Shown: positions 48,087-57,100 of the stretch, piece by piece
Numbering within the stretch: position 1 is the stretch's first letter
Layout of the letters: each line of letters opens with the position of its first letter
Origin: Massilia sp. IC2-477
Lineage (GTDB): Bacteria > Pseudomonadota > Gammaproteobacteria > Burkholderiales > Burkholderiaceae_D
Assembly: GCF_020707265.1 (NCBI RefSeq)
Contig: NZ_JAJFEQ010000002.1
Span: forward strand, 1 to 64,000
Direction of reading: 5' to 3'
DNA: 64,000 nucleotides
Notes under the pieces: generated by a model
Told to the model about the DNA's origin: nothing
Databases searched by the model: none
What the model saw: only the letters and a program-made list of their open reading frames with translations
Position numbers and translations under genes: made by a program

Positions 48087-48925
48087 GGCGGCAACGCGGC
48101 TTCACCCTGGTGGAGCTGATCATCGTGATCGTACTGGTGGGCGTCATCGGCGGGATCTTCGCGATGCAGCTGCGCCCGACGATCCTGGGTTACCTGGCGG
48201 TGGGCAAGCGCGCCGCGCTGACCGACCAGGCCAATACGGCGCTGCGCCGCATCGTTACCGAAGTGCGCGCCGCGGTGCCGAACTCGCTGCGCCTGGCCAA
48301 TGCCCAATGCCTGGAGCTGGTGCCGACCATCGACGGCGGGCGCTTCCGCGCCGGGCCGGACGTCACCAAAACCGGCGGCGAGGCCTCGCTCGACTACGAC
48401 ACCGCCGTGACCGAGTTCGACGTGATGACGCCCTTCACCACGCGCCCGGCGCCGAACGACCTGGTGGTGATCGGCAACCAGAATCCGGGCGACGTGTACG
48501 GCAGGACCAACGTCTCCACCATCACCGAGGTCCTCGACCACACCGGCGCCGACACCTGGCGGGGCGTGCACCGCCTGAGGGTGACGGCAACCCGCATCCC
48601 CTTCGGCTACGAGGACGGGCGCTTCGTCGTGGTGCCGGGCGGCGAGCAGGCAGTGAGCTATGTGTGCACTGGCGCGGGACTGGTGGGCGGCCGCGGCCAG
48701 GGCACGCTGCACCGGGTCACCCGCCCCATCGCCGCGGTCCAGAGCTGCGCCGTGCCGGCGGATTCTCCGCTGCTGGCCTCGAACGTAGCCAGCTGCGAAT
48801 TCATCTATTCGCCCAACCAGGGCGCGACCCAGCAGAGCGGCTTCGTGCAGCTGCAGCTGACCCTGGCCGACGGCGGCGAATCGGTGCCGCTGACGCTGGG
48901 CGCCCACGTGAGCAACGTGCCATGA
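48077..48925 (+). CDS. type IV prepilin-like minor pilin (MshO-like)
   Basis: 282 aa; ATG 48077 lies 8 bases after GGAGG, better than the upstream ATG 48062. Prepilin motif RGFTLVELIIVIVLVGVIGG. Long beta-rich body with several cysteines, the size of MshO/PilW-type minor pilins. Overlaps the previous gene by 10 bp. Confidence 0.84.
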   Translation: MDMRRQRGFTLVELIIVIVLVGVIGGIFAMQLRPTILGYLAVGKRAALTDQANTALRRIVTEVRAAVPNSLRLANAQCLELVPTIDGGRFRAGPDVTKTGGEASLDYDTAVTEFDVMTPFTTRPAPNDLVVIGNQNPGDVYGRTNVSTITEVLDHTGADTWRGVHRLRVTATRIPFGYEDGRFVVVPGGEQAVSYVCTGAGLVGGRGQGTLHRVTRPIAAVQSCAVPADSPLLASNVASCEFIYSPNQGATQQSGFVQLQLTLADGGESVPLTLGAHVSNVP

Positions 48926-49386
48926 TGCGCATCCGTCAATCCGGCTTTGCCTACATTGCCGCGGTGGTGCTGCTGATCGTGGTGGCCCTCGTGTGCGTCG
49001 CCCTGCTGCGCCTGTCGGGCACCCAGCAGAACACCGTCAACAGCGCCCTGCTCGGCGCGCGCGCCGGCCTGGCGGCGCGCGGCGGCATCGAATGGGGCTT
49101 CTTCCAGCTGCGCAACGGCGCCTGCAATGGCGAGACCACGCTGAACGACTTCGTCGCCGACAGCGGCTTCCGGGTCACCGTGACCTGCACTTCGAATAGC
49201 TTCAATGAAGGCGAGGACAGCGCCGGCAACCGGTTGGAGAAGCGCATGGTGCAACTGGAAGCGGTCGCCTGCAACGGCGGCGGCCCCTGCCCCGACCGGA
49301 CTGCGGCGAACGTCACCCGCCCCGACTACGTCGAGCGGCGGCGCGTGGCCACCACCTGCGTGATGGGGACCGCGGGTCTGTGCTGA
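48922..49386 (+). CDS. MSHA biogenesis MshP-like minor pilin
   Basis: 154 aa, overlapping the previous gene by ATGA. N-terminus QSGFAYIAAVVLLIVVALVC resembles a PilX/MshP-type pilin helix: Gly-Phe junction but no Glu at +5. Six or more cysteines in the C-terminal half (GPCPDRTAANVT, CVMGTAGLC). Last gene of the cassette. Confidence 0.8.
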   Translation: MMRIRQSGFAYIAAVVLLIVVALVCVALLRLSGTQQNTVNSALLGARAGLAARGGIEWGFFQLRNGACNGETTLNDFVADSGFRVTVTCTSNSFNEGEDSAGNRLEKRMVQLEAVACNGGGPCPDRTAANVTRPDYVERRRVATTCVMGTAGLC

Positions 49387-49404
49387 GCCCTCAATGGCGG
49401 CTGC

Positions 49405-50376
49405 TCAGTTCATGCCGAAGCGCTGGCGGTACTGCGCCGTCGTCATCCCGGTGAGTTCCTTGAACATGCGGCGCATGCTGGCATCGCTGGCGAAGCCCAG
49501 GTCGGCGCTGATGGAGCTGGCCGGCGCCGCCGTGTGGATCAGGCGCTCGCTGACCTGGTTCAGCTTGATGCGCCGCACCCAGCTCGCCGCCGGCATCGCG
49601 GCCGCCAGGCCCACCTTGCGCGCCAGCGTGCGTTCAGTGGTGCCGAGTTCCGCCGCGAGTCGTGCCAGCGTCGCCTCGGTCGCCGGCATCCGTTCCGCCA
49701 CCTGGTACAGGCGCTGCATCAGCCTTCCCTGCTGCCCGATCATGCTCACGCCCTGAAACGCCTGGTGCGTCCGTCCGGGGCGCGGCAGCACCATCAGGCG
49801 GGTCAGGTCGCGGTAGGCATCGATGCTCAGGCGCTCCTCGATAAAAGCCTGGGCGATCGGCAGGTAGCCGTTCACGCCGGAGGCGCTCGCGCTGCGGGCA
49901 TTGAACACGCTGGCGCGTTCGATTTGCCAGTCAACGCGCGGAAAGCGTTCGCGCACGGCGTCGCCCAGCCACCAGGTCACGGTCGCGGGCTGCCTGTCCA
50001 GGCGGCGCGCGGCGGCCGCGAGCACCACGCCGGTACAGTAACTCCAGACCATGACCGCCTTGCCGAGGCGCGCGATGACCTCGACCAGGCCCGGATTGTC
50101 GGCCAGCGCGGCATCGACCCGGGCTGCGGACTCCGCCCAGAAGCCGGGCACCAGTAGCGCGTCCAGGCCGGCGGCGGCAAGCGGCGCCTGCGCTTCCAGG
50201 CGCAGGCCATGGGCGCAGTCCACATGGCCTGCGTCGACGCCCACGAACAGCGTCTCGAACTGGGCGCGGCCGGCGAGGATATTCGCCGCGTGCAGCAGGT
50301 CCGCGAAGGCAAGCAGGCCTGCCGGCATGCAGCCCGGGTAGAGCAGCAGGCCGATACGAAGGGATGGCGGTTTCAT
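49405..50376 (-). CDS. GlxA-family transcriptional regulator (DJ-1/PfpI + AraC)
   Basis: 323 aa from ATG 50376 (335 from 50412). N-terminal DJ-1/PfpI-like domain (LLYPGCMPAGLLAFADLLHAAN; the elbow Cys is in VWSYCTGVVLAAAA), C-terminal AraC helix-turn-helix pair (LAAELGTTERTLARK, ISADLGFASDASMRRMFK). Such regulators often sense small amines or amino acids. Divergent from the metallo-hydrolase gene at 50467, which is a likely target. Confidence 0.88.
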   Translation of the reverse strand: MKPPSLRIGLLLYPGCMPAGLLAFADLLHAANILAGRAQFETLFVGVDAGHVDCAHGLRLEAQAPLAAAGLDALLVPGFWAESAARVDAALADNPGLVEVIARLGKAVMVWSYCTGVVLAAAARRLDRQPATVTWWLGDAVRERFPRVDWQIERASVFNARSASASGVNGYLPIAQAFIEERLSIDAYRDLTRLMVLPRPGRTHQAFQGVSMIGQQGRLMQRLYQVAERMPATEATLARLAAELGTTERTLARKVGLAAAMPAASWVRRIKLNQVSERLIHTAAPASSISADLGFASDASMRRMFKELTGMTTAQYRQRFGMN

Positions 50377-50466
50377 GGCAAGAAATGGATTGTTGTTGTC
50401 ATTTCCCGCCATTTAATCAGCCCGCGCCGCCGTTGACAATAGCGCATCATTGTTCAAGGGATCTCC

Positions 50467-51264
50467 ATGAAAATCACCCAGCTGCGCAACGCCACTGTCA
50501 TCGTCGAACTCGGTCCCTACCGCATCCTGGTCGATCCGATGCTGGCGCCCGAGGGGGCCCTGCCGCCACTGCGTCTGGGCGGCGGCTGTGAACACAACCC
50601 TGTGGTCGGGCTGCCTGCCGGTGCGGACGCGCTACTGGAGACGGTCACGCACTGCCTGATCACGCACTGCCAGAAGGGTCACTTCGACCACCTCGACCGC
50701 GCCGCCACGCGCTGGCTGCGCGAGCGCGACATCCCGGTGATCTGCACGCCGCACGATGCGGACTACCTGCGCCGGCGCGGCCTGAACGTGCAGCCTTTGA
50801 GCCGCGACGACCACGTGGCCCAGCCCTTCCTGGACGGGCGCGTGACGACGGTGCCCTGCCGCCATGGACGCGGCGTGGTGGGACTGCTGATGGAGCATGG
50901 CGTCGGCTACGTCATCGAGATGCCGGGCGAGCCCACGCTCTACCTGACCGGCGACACCATTCTGACCAGCCAGGTACTCGATGCGCTGGCACGCCACCAG
51001 CCCGAGGTGTGCGTGGCCCCGGCAGGGGGCGCACGCTTCGACCTCGGGCACGAGATCATCATGGGGGTTCGTGACCTGATCCGCCTGCTGCAAGCGACGC
51101 GCGGAGCGGTGGTGGCGAACCACCTGGAAGCGCTGAGCCACTGCCCCGTCACGCGCTGGGAACTGTTCGCTGCAGCGGTACAGGAAGGGGTGAGCGAACG
51201 CCTGCTGGTGCCGGAGGATGGTGAAACACTGTCGTTCGCGACAAACATTGTTAAACAAAGATGA
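50467..51264 (+). CDS. metallo-beta-lactamase fold hydrolase (UlaG-like)
   Basis: 265 aa. Metal site pieces: THCQKGHFDHLD (the usual THxHxDH widened by a Cys-Gln-Lys-Gly insertion), a later His in PCRHGRG, the Asp in YLTGDTI and a final His in ANHLEALSHC. Resembles the L-ascorbate-6-phosphate lactonase-type MBL branch; substrate unknown. Divergent from the GlxA-type regulator. Confidence 0.84.
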   Translation: MKITQLRNATVIVELGPYRILVDPMLAPEGALPPLRLGGGCEHNPVVGLPAGADALLETVTHCLITHCQKGHFDHLDRAATRWLRERDIPVICTPHDADYLRRRGLNVQPLSRDDHVAQPFLDGRVTTVPCRHGRGVVGLLMEHGVGYVIEMPGEPTLYLTGDTILTSQVLDALARHQPEVCVAPAGGARFDLGHEIIMGVRDLIRLLQATRGAVVANHLEALSHCPVTRWELFAAAVQEGVSERLLVPEDGETLSFATNIVKQR

Positions 51265-51287
51265 ATAATCTTGCCGCCCAGCAGCTA

Positions 51288-51306
51288 ATTATCTTTTTCA
51301 GATAAT
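51288..51306. promoter_or_regulatory. palindrome upstream of SDR gene, operator candidate
   Basis: ATTATCT, 5-base centre, AGATAAT: a perfect 7-bp dyad in an AT-rich gap 42 bp before the SDR start. It resembles a dimeric repressor site; no cognate regulator is adjacent. Confidence 0.4.
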
Positions 51307-51347
51307 GGTTCATCATGCAGCCATCCATTCACCACACAGGAGGAAGC

Positions 51348-52088
51348 ATGAACCAGGACCAACGGCCGGTTGCGATCGTCACCGGCGCCTCGCGCGGCAT
51401 CGGCGCCGCCCTTGCCCAGCGCCTGGCCGAAGACGGCTACCAGGTGGTCGTCAACTACGCCAGCAACGAAGCCGAGGCCCGGCGCGTGGTGGCGACCCTG
51501 CACGCCACCGGCCACTCGGCCATCGCGGTCAAGGCCGACGTCGCCAATGCCGACGAAGTGCGCGCGATGTTCGATACGGCCGAGCGCGAGCTGGGCAAGG
51601 TCGATGTGCTCGTCAACAATGCCGGCGTGCTGAAGACCATGCCGCTGGCCGAGACCTCGGACGAGCTGTTCGCCCAGACCTTCGCCATCAACGTGCAGGG
51701 CACCTTCAACACCCTGCGCGAAGCGGCGCAACGCCTGAACGACGGCGGGCGCATCGTCAACTTCTCGACCACGGTGCTGGCCATGAAACTGCCCGGCTAT
51801 GCCATCTACAGCGCCAGCAAGGCGGCGGTGGAAGCGATGACGGGCGTGTTCGCCAAGGAGCTGCGCGGGCGCCGCATCCGTGTGAACACGGTGGCGCCGG
51901 GGCCGGTGGCGACCGAGCTGTTCTTTTCAGGTAAAACCCAGGAACAGATCGACGGCTTCGCCAAGATGCCGCCGCTCGAGCGCCTGGGCGAGCCGGGCGA
52001 CATCGCACGCATCGTGTCCTTCCTGGTGAGCGAGGAATCGGGCTGGATCAACGGCCAGGTGCTGCGCGCCAACGGCGGCACGATCTGA
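51348..52088 (+). CDS. short-chain dehydrogenase/reductase
   Basis: 246 aa from ATG 51348, preceded by AGGAGG at 6 bases. NAD(P) site TGASRGIGAALAQRL, NNAGVL, catalytic Ser in FSTTVL and Tyr/Lys in YAIYSASKAAV. The C-terminus GWINGQVLRANGGT is typical of the 3-oxoacyl-reductase-like branch. Substrate unknown. A small palindrome upstream suggests control by a repressor. Confidence 0.92.
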   Translation: MNQDQRPVAIVTGASRGIGAALAQRLAEDGYQVVVNYASNEAEARRVVATLHATGHSAIAVKADVANADEVRAMFDTAERELGKVDVLVNNAGVLKTMPLAETSDELFAQTFAINVQGTFNTLREAAQRLNDGGRIVNFSTTVLAMKLPGYAIYSASKAAVEAMTGVFAKELRGRRIRVNTVAPGPVATELFFSGKTQEQIDGFAKMPPLERLGEPGDIARIVSFLVSEESGWINGQVLRANGGTI

Positions 52089-52150
52089 ACGGTTGGGGCC
52101 AGGGCTGGTCTTATAATGACCGGCCCTATCCAAGCGCAAGCTCCTGCCCT

Positions 52151-52798
52151 ATGTCCTACCGCCTCGCCATCTTCGACTTCGACGGCACGCTGGCCGACTC
52201 CTTCCCCTTCTTCATCAGCGTGTTCAACCAGATCGCGGACGAGCACGGCTTCCGGCGCGTCGGCGCGGACGAGGCCCAGCACCTGCGTCACCACGACACC
52301 CGCGCCATCATGCGCCATGTCGGCATGCCGGCCTGGAAGCTGCCGCTGGCCTCGCGCAGCTTCATCGGCCTGATGCGCGAGAACGCGGCGCACATCCCGC
52401 TGTTCGAAGGCGTGGGCGAGGCGCTGCGCGAGCTCGACCGCGAGGGGGTGCGGCTGGCCATCGTGTCGTCCAACTCGGAGCAGAACGTGCGGCTGGTGCT
52501 GGGCCCGCAGCTCAGCAGCCTGTTCGGGCACTACGAATGCGGGATGTCGATCTTCGGCAAGGCCGGACGCATCCGCAAGGTGGTGAAACGGGCAGAGGTC
52601 GCGCCCGGCCACGCCCTGTACGTGGGCGACCAGGCGATGGACGCCGAGGCTGCGCGCAAGGCCGGCGTGGCCTTCGGCGCGGTGAGCTGGGGCTATGCGC
52701 CGATCGAGGCGCTGCGACGCAGCGGCCCGGAGCGCGAGTTCGGCACGCCGGCTGAATTGCTGCACATTCTCAGCCCTTTACGCACACCACCTGCTTGA
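52151..52798 (+). CDS. HAD family hydrolase (phosphoglycolate phosphatase-like)
   Basis: 215 aa. HAD motifs: FDFDGTLADS (nucleophile Asp), VSSNS (motif II), the Lys in FGKAGRIRKVV and YVGDQAMDAEAARKAG (motif IV). Closest in style to phosphoglycolate phosphatase-like enzymes; substrate unknown. Its last 29 bp overlap the convergent rtcB end. Confidence 0.9.
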   Translation: MSYRLAIFDFDGTLADSFPFFISVFNQIADEHGFRRVGADEAQHLRHHDTRAIMRHVGMPAWKLPLASRSFIGLMRENAAHIPLFEGVGEALRELDREGVRLAIVSSNSEQNVRLVLGPQLSSLFGHYECGMSIFGKAGRIRKVVKRAEVAPGHALYVGDQAMDAEAARKAGVAFGAVSWGYAPIEALRRSGPEREFGTPAELLHILSPLRTPPA

Positions 52799-54020
52799 GC
52801 GTGTGCACCACCTCTACCAGGTCGCGCTGCGCACGCATGACGGCGTCGATGTCCTTGTAGGCCATCGGGATCTCGTCGATCACGCCTTCGTCCTTGCGCG
52901 ATTCCACGCCCTGCGTGGCGCGCTCCATGTCCGCCCTGGTGAAACGGCGCTTGGCCTCGGTGCGGCTCATGATGCGTCCGGCGCCGTGGCTGCAGCTGTT
53001 GAAACTTTCCGGGTTGCCCTTGCCACGCACGATAAAACTCTTTGCGCCCATCGATCCCGGGATGATGCCGAGCTCGCCTTCGCGGGCCGACACCGCGCCC
53101 TTGCGCGTGACAAATACGTCCTTGCCGAAGTGCTTCTCCTTCTGCACATAGTTGTGGTGGCAATTGACTGCCTCCACGTGCGTCTCGAAGGGTTTGGGGA
53201 TCACTTCGCGCATGGCGCGGATCACGTTGTGCATCATCACCTCGCGGTTGATGCGCGCGAACTTTTGCGCCCAGCCGACCGCTTCCACGTAATCGTCGTA
53301 GTGCTGGGTGCCTTCTTTCAGGTAGGCCAGGTCCTGGTCCGGCAGGTTGACCTGGTGGCGCCGCATGTCCTGGCGCGCCAGCTCGATGAAGTGGGTGCCG
53401 ATGGCATTGCCGACGCCGCGCGAGCCGGAATGCAGCATCACCCAGACCGCGCCTTCCTCATCCAGGCAGACCTCGACGAAGTGGTTGCCGCTGCCGAGCG
53501 TTCCCAAGTGCTTGTAGTGGTTGGAGCCGCGCAGCTTCGGGTACTTGCGGCAGATGGCATCGAACTCGTCCTTGAGCTTGGCCCAGCCGGCATCGACGGG
53601 CGGCGGCGGGTTGTTCCAGGAACCGACATCGCGGCTGCCCTTGTTGTTGCGGATCTTGGGCGACATGCCGTGCGGCACCGCCTGCTCGATGGCGCTGCGC
53701 AGACCGGACAGGTTGTCGGGCAGGTCGGATGCGCGCAGCGTGGTCTTGGCCGCCATCATGCCGCAGCCGATGTCGACGCCGACCGCGGCCGGGATCACGG
53801 CGCCCAGGGTCGGGATCACGCTGCCGATGGTCGAGCCCTTGCCGACGTGGACGTCGGGCATGACGGCGACGTGGTGGAACACGAAAGGCAATTGCGCCAG
53901 CTTTTGCAGCTGCTCCTTCGCCTCAAGCTCGACCGGAACGCCCTGCGTCCACATCTTGACCGGCTTGCCGCCCTCGGGCGAGAGCAGTTCGAACTCTGTT
54001 TCAGTGCGGTGCTGTTTCAT
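52770..54020 (-). CDS. rtcB: RNA-splicing ligase RtcB family
   Basis: 416 aa from ATG 54020; the open frame beyond is antisense read-through. Metal and guanylylation motifs: DIGCGM, GSGNHFVEV, HSGSRGVGN, EAVNCHHNYV, and the GMP-acceptor His in SHGAGRIMSR. RtcB joins 2',3'-cyclic phosphate RNA ends to 5'-OH ends using GTP and Mn2+. No RtcA or RtcR is adjacent, unlike the E. coli operon. Its end overlaps the HAD gene. Confidence 0.95.
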   Translation of the reverse strand: MKQHRTETEFELLSPEGGKPVKMWTQGVPVELEAKEQLQKLAQLPFVFHHVAVMPDVHVGKGSTIGSVIPTLGAVIPAAVGVDIGCGMMAAKTTLRASDLPDNLSGLRSAIEQAVPHGMSPKIRNNKGSRDVGSWNNPPPPVDAGWAKLKDEFDAICRKYPKLRGSNHYKHLGTLGSGNHFVEVCLDEEGAVWVMLHSGSRGVGNAIGTHFIELARQDMRRHQVNLPDQDLAYLKEGTQHYDDYVEAVGWAQKFARINREVMMHNVIRAMREVIPKPFETHVEAVNCHHNYVQKEKHFGKDVFVTRKGAVSAREGELGIIPGSMGAKSFIVRGKGNPESFNSCSHGAGRIMSRTEAKRRFTRADMERATQGVESRKDEGVIDEIPMAYKDIDAVMRAQRDLVEVVHTLKQVVCVKG

Positions 54021-54128
54021 GGACCCATCTTCGCGCAAATCGGGAAAGCATGCTGTCCTGCTGCAGATCAAGGAGCGCTTTAACGCAGGTACAAGACTGG
54101 AGGATATTTTGAACAAGAAAGGACGGCC

Positions 54129-55163
54129 ATGCGCGCCATCGGCAGCCTCCTGACACTCCTCGGACTCCTGCTCCTCCTCCCCGCCATGCGCTGCCAGGCC
54201 CAGACGGCCAACTTCGCCACGTGGGAAAACGACACCTGGTTCAAGACCGACCGCTATTACACCAACGCCGTCCAGTTCTCCGCACGCAGCCGTGAGGACA
54301 CGCGCGGCGAGGGGGTGCGGCGCTGGACCGACGGTGCCTGCCGCCTGTTCGGCTGCGGCGACGCGCGCTTCCTGTTCACCCAGCACAGCATCGGCCAGCT
54401 GATGTACACCCCGGCCGACATCACGCTGCGCACGTCCCAGCTCTTCGACCGCCCCTGGGCCGGGCTGCTGTATGCCGAGCGCCAGTGGCTGTTCCTGGCG
54501 CCCGACGAGGCCTCGATCACCACCCTGGCGGCCCAGGCCGGCGTGACCGGCAGGCTGTCGCTGGCCGAGCCGGCCCAGAAGATGTTCCACCGCCTGTTCG
54601 ACCGCCCCACGCCACAGGGCTGGGATCACCAGGTCGGCAATACCCTGGCGCTGCTGGTGTCGGCGGAGCGGCGCTCGGCCTGGCCGATGCTGTCCGGCGC
54701 GCTGGCGGGCGACCTGCGCCTGCACACGGCCGGGCATTGGCGCCTGGCCGCCGGCAACCTCATGAGCTATGCGGCCCTGGGCCTGAGTGTCACGATCGGC
54801 AAGCACCTGCCCCTGGTGGCACCGGCCCCGCCCGGCATCGTCAACCGGGTCGGACCACTGGACACGGCCTGCAGGCTGCGCTGGGTGCAGTGCACCCTGG
54901 TGCTGGGCGCGGAGGGGCGTTTCATGGCCTACAACCTGTTCCTCCAAGGCCGGCCATGGCGCGACGATCCGGGCGTGAAGCCGCACCGCTGGGTGGGCGA
55001 GCTGAGCGCCGGGCTGCGGCTGGACTTCCCCGGCACCCGCAGCCGCGCGCACGGTCCCTGGTTCGCCCAGCTGCGCGCGATCCGCCGCTCGGCCGAGTTC
55101 CGCGGACAGGCGGAGGATCAGCCACACACCGTCAGCTCGCTGACCCTGGGCGTCGATTTCTGA
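54129..55163 (+). CDS. LpxR-like outer membrane lipid A deacylase (DUF2219)
   Basis: 344 aa with signal peptide (LLLLLPAMRCQAQ). ENDTWFKTDRYYTNAV matches the N-terminal active-site strand of LpxR, and GWDHQVGN carries the catalytic His. Alternating beta strands and a terminal Phe (LGVDF) fit a 12-strand outer-membrane barrel. LpxR removes a 3'-acyloxyacyl group from lipid A. Start ATG 54129; it is divergent from rtcB. Confidence 0.86.
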   Translation: MRAIGSLLTLLGLLLLLPAMRCQAQTANFATWENDTWFKTDRYYTNAVQFSARSREDTRGEGVRRWTDGACRLFGCGDARFLFTQHSIGQLMYTPADITLRTSQLFDRPWAGLLYAERQWLFLAPDEASITTLAAQAGVTGRLSLAEPAQKMFHRLFDRPTPQGWDHQVGNTLALLVSAERRSAWPMLSGALAGDLRLHTAGHWRLAAGNLMSYAALGLSVTIGKHLPLVAPAPPGIVNRVGPLDTACRLRWVQCTLVLGAEGRFMAYNLFLQGRPWRDDPGVKPHRWVGELSAGLRLDFPGTRSRAHGPWFAQLRAIRRSAEFRGQAEDQPHTVSSLTLGVDF

Positions 55164-55259
55164 GGCGCGCACGTTCCGCGGCGCGGTTGCGCCTGTCGGG
55201 TGGCGCTTCTATACTCCGTCAGACAATGCCTTCACGCATCATTTGACCACGGAACCCCC

Positions 55260-55700
55260 ATGCGCAAGCCCTTCTCCCTGCCCGTCCCCACCTTTGCGGC
55301 CCTGCTGGCGCCGCTGCTGCTGGCCGGCTGCGTCAACGACACGGCCAGCTACCAGATCGAGGGCAAGGACCATTCGCTCACCCTGCGCGTGGTGCAGGAA
55401 TATTTCTGGAGCAAGAATGCGAGCATGCGCCTGACCGCTACCCGCATGCCTGACTGCATGCGCCAGATGGAGCTGGGCGAAGTATCGCTGTCGGGCCTGG
55501 AAGTCGAACTGTTCGCCAGCGGCCCCAACGTGTACACGCTGCGCGCGGGCGAGGATGTGTGGCAGGTCGACGCCCAGGCCTGCACCGAACTGGAAGCTCC
55601 GGAAGCGAACGCCGTCACCGGCCAGGCGCTGGGCAGCTTCCACATCGACGAGCACGACAAGCTGGTGTTCGAGGCGGCGGGATCGGCTGCCGCGGAATAA
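55260..55700 (+). CDS. small lipoprotein, function unknown
   Basis: 146 aa from ATG 55260. Lipobox LLLAGC (Cys ~25). Beta-rich mature part with two further cysteines (MPDCMRQM and AQACTELE), probably disulfide bonded. I recognise no family with confidence. It follows the LpxR-like gene by ~95 bp and could be co-regulated. Confidence 0.75.
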   Translation: MRKPFSLPVPTFAALLAPLLLAGCVNDTASYQIEGKDHSLTLRVVQEYFWSKNASMRLTATRMPDCMRQMELGEVSLSGLEVELFASGPNVYTLRAGEDVWQVDAQACTELEAPEANAVTGQALGSFHIDEHDKLVFEAAGSAAAE

Positions 55701-55833
55701 GGAGTCGCAGGAAAACGGCAGGAGAGCGCGGCCGGCACGGAAACCCGCCCACGCGTCCTGCGTGCCTTGGATCCCCTCGCGCCGACGCAGGTGGCGACCG
55801 GTACATTGCCGGCCGCGCTGCCCTACCGACTTG

Positions 55834-56442
55834 TCATGGACGCAGCCAGCCGCGTCCGATCGGTACCGCCAGCACCCGGCGATACACGCTTTCCATCAAC
55901 GGCAACACCTTGGCACAGGCCGCACGCAGGCCCGGCGTGCTGACCAGCCATGCCATCGCTGCCGACACCACCAGCGCGCCGGCCATGTCCTTCGGCCAGT
56001 GCACACCCAGGTAGACGCGCGACCAGGCCACCACCAGCGCCAGCGGCAACAACACCCAGCCGATGCGGCGCGCTTCCTGTACCCGGCTGAAGGCCAGCAC
56101 CAGCGCCACCGAGAAGATGCTGGTGGCATGGTCACTCGGGAACGAGCTGTCCGGATCATGCAGCAGGAAGGTGTGGCCCACGTCGAGCACGAAAGGGCGC
56201 GGGCTGTACCAGAAATGGCCGATCAACCCATTCAGCGTGAGAGCGCAGACGGCGGCGAACAGGGCGCGCAGGGCCACCTCGCGGGCCGGCCCGGTGCCAC
56301 CCATCCACAGCATGACGAGCGATAGCGGCATCACGAAGATCAGCCACTCGGCGGCAAATATCGCGCTCAGCAATTGCCAGCCAGTGAGGCCGGCCTGGGC
56401 GTTAAGAAAGGAGAACAGCAGGAGGTTGAGGTGCTCGATCAT
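55834..56442 (-). CDS. PAP2 family phosphatase (BcrC/undecaprenyl-diphosphatase-like)
   Basis: 202 aa with about six membrane helices. PAP2 motifs: a variant first motif ending YSPRPF, PSDHATS, and SRVYLGVHWPKD. Of the BcrC/YbjG kind that dephosphorylates undecaprenyl diphosphate, giving bacitracin resistance and recycling the lipid carrier. The first lysine of the KxxxxxxRP motif is replaced (GHFWYSPRP), as is common in BcrC relatives. Confidence 0.88.
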   Translation of the reverse strand: MIEHLNLLLFSFLNAQAGLTGWQLLSAIFAAEWLIFVMPLSLVMLWMGGTGPAREVALRALFAAVCALTLNGLIGHFWYSPRPFVLDVGHTFLLHDPDSSFPSDHATSIFSVALVLAFSRVQEARRIGWVLLPLALVVAWSRVYLGVHWPKDMAGALVVSAAMAWLVSTPGLRAACAKVLPLMESVYRRVLAVPIGRGWLRP

Positions 56443-56568
56443 GGTGCCGGCCCAAGATAAAATATTGATAATTTTTTCTTAGCTTAGCCGAGCACGTCCG
56501 GCGCACATTTCGATAAATGCAACAGAATGTGACAATGTGGTCACAATGTAACGCACGACTGTGGCAGC

Positions 56569-56892
56569 TCAATGACGGTTGAGCAGGCGGTGCAACTGGG
56601 CCAGCTCTACGTCGCGTCCGGATTTCTCCAATACGCTTTCCAGCAGGGTGCGGTCGCCATCGCGCAGCATGGTCCACTGGGTGAAGTATTCGTGCACCGT
56701 ACGCCAGGGCGGAAAGCCGGGCGGCATGCTGCGCCAGGTGGCCCCGGTATGGAGGAAGTACAGGACGGCGCAGAAGACGTCGTACAGGTCGTGCTTGCGG
56801 GGGCGGGTCTTGCGGCGCGCCGCTTCCAGCATGCCGCGTACGGGCTCGAACTGTTCGCGAGAAATATCGCTGGGAAAGGCCGGACGATCCAT
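56569..56892 (-). mobile_element. solitary IS5-type transposase N-terminal (DUF4096) gene
   Basis: 107 aa. FPSDISREQFEPVRGMLE and HDLYDVFCAVLYFLHTGATW with PPWRTVHEYF are the conserved N-terminal DUF4096 part of IS5-family transposases. The DDE catalytic half is not found downstream, where the frame ends at 56569 and ~120 bp later the PAP2 gene begins. It is thus a remnant, or the first frame of a two-frame element that lost the second. A hairpin element lies 100 bp away. Confidence 0.8.
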
Positions 56893-56992
56893 GGCGCGCC
56901 CCTCGTAAAATCACTTGGAGGGTAGCGATCCGGAACAGGTTCCAAGGCAAGCCCGGCCATCTGCTGACGGCCGGGCCGGTAAAACCTTCTTT

Positions 56993-57100
56993 GAGAGCGC
57001 CTAACAAAACCCCGAGGGCAAGGCGCATCGTCGAAGACAGTACGTTAGTACGGCGAGACGATGCAACGCAGCCATCGGGGGAATTGTTGGGCGCTCTTAG
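56993..57100. repeat. ~108-bp hairpin (MITE-like) element beside folE
   Basis: The left arm beginning GAGAGCGCCTAACAAAACCC pairs, with ~25% mismatches, with the right arm ending GGAATTGTTGGGCGCTCTTAG; the shared centre includes GCATCGTCGAAGAC / GAGACGATGC. The right end contains the folE stop codon (57097-57099). Adjacent to a transposase remnant, so it may be a non-autonomous relative of that IS. Confidence 0.65.

Noticed and set aside
56569..56892. Complete insertion sequence
   Set aside because: No DDE half, and no clear terminal repeats bracket the gene; only a fragment can be supported.
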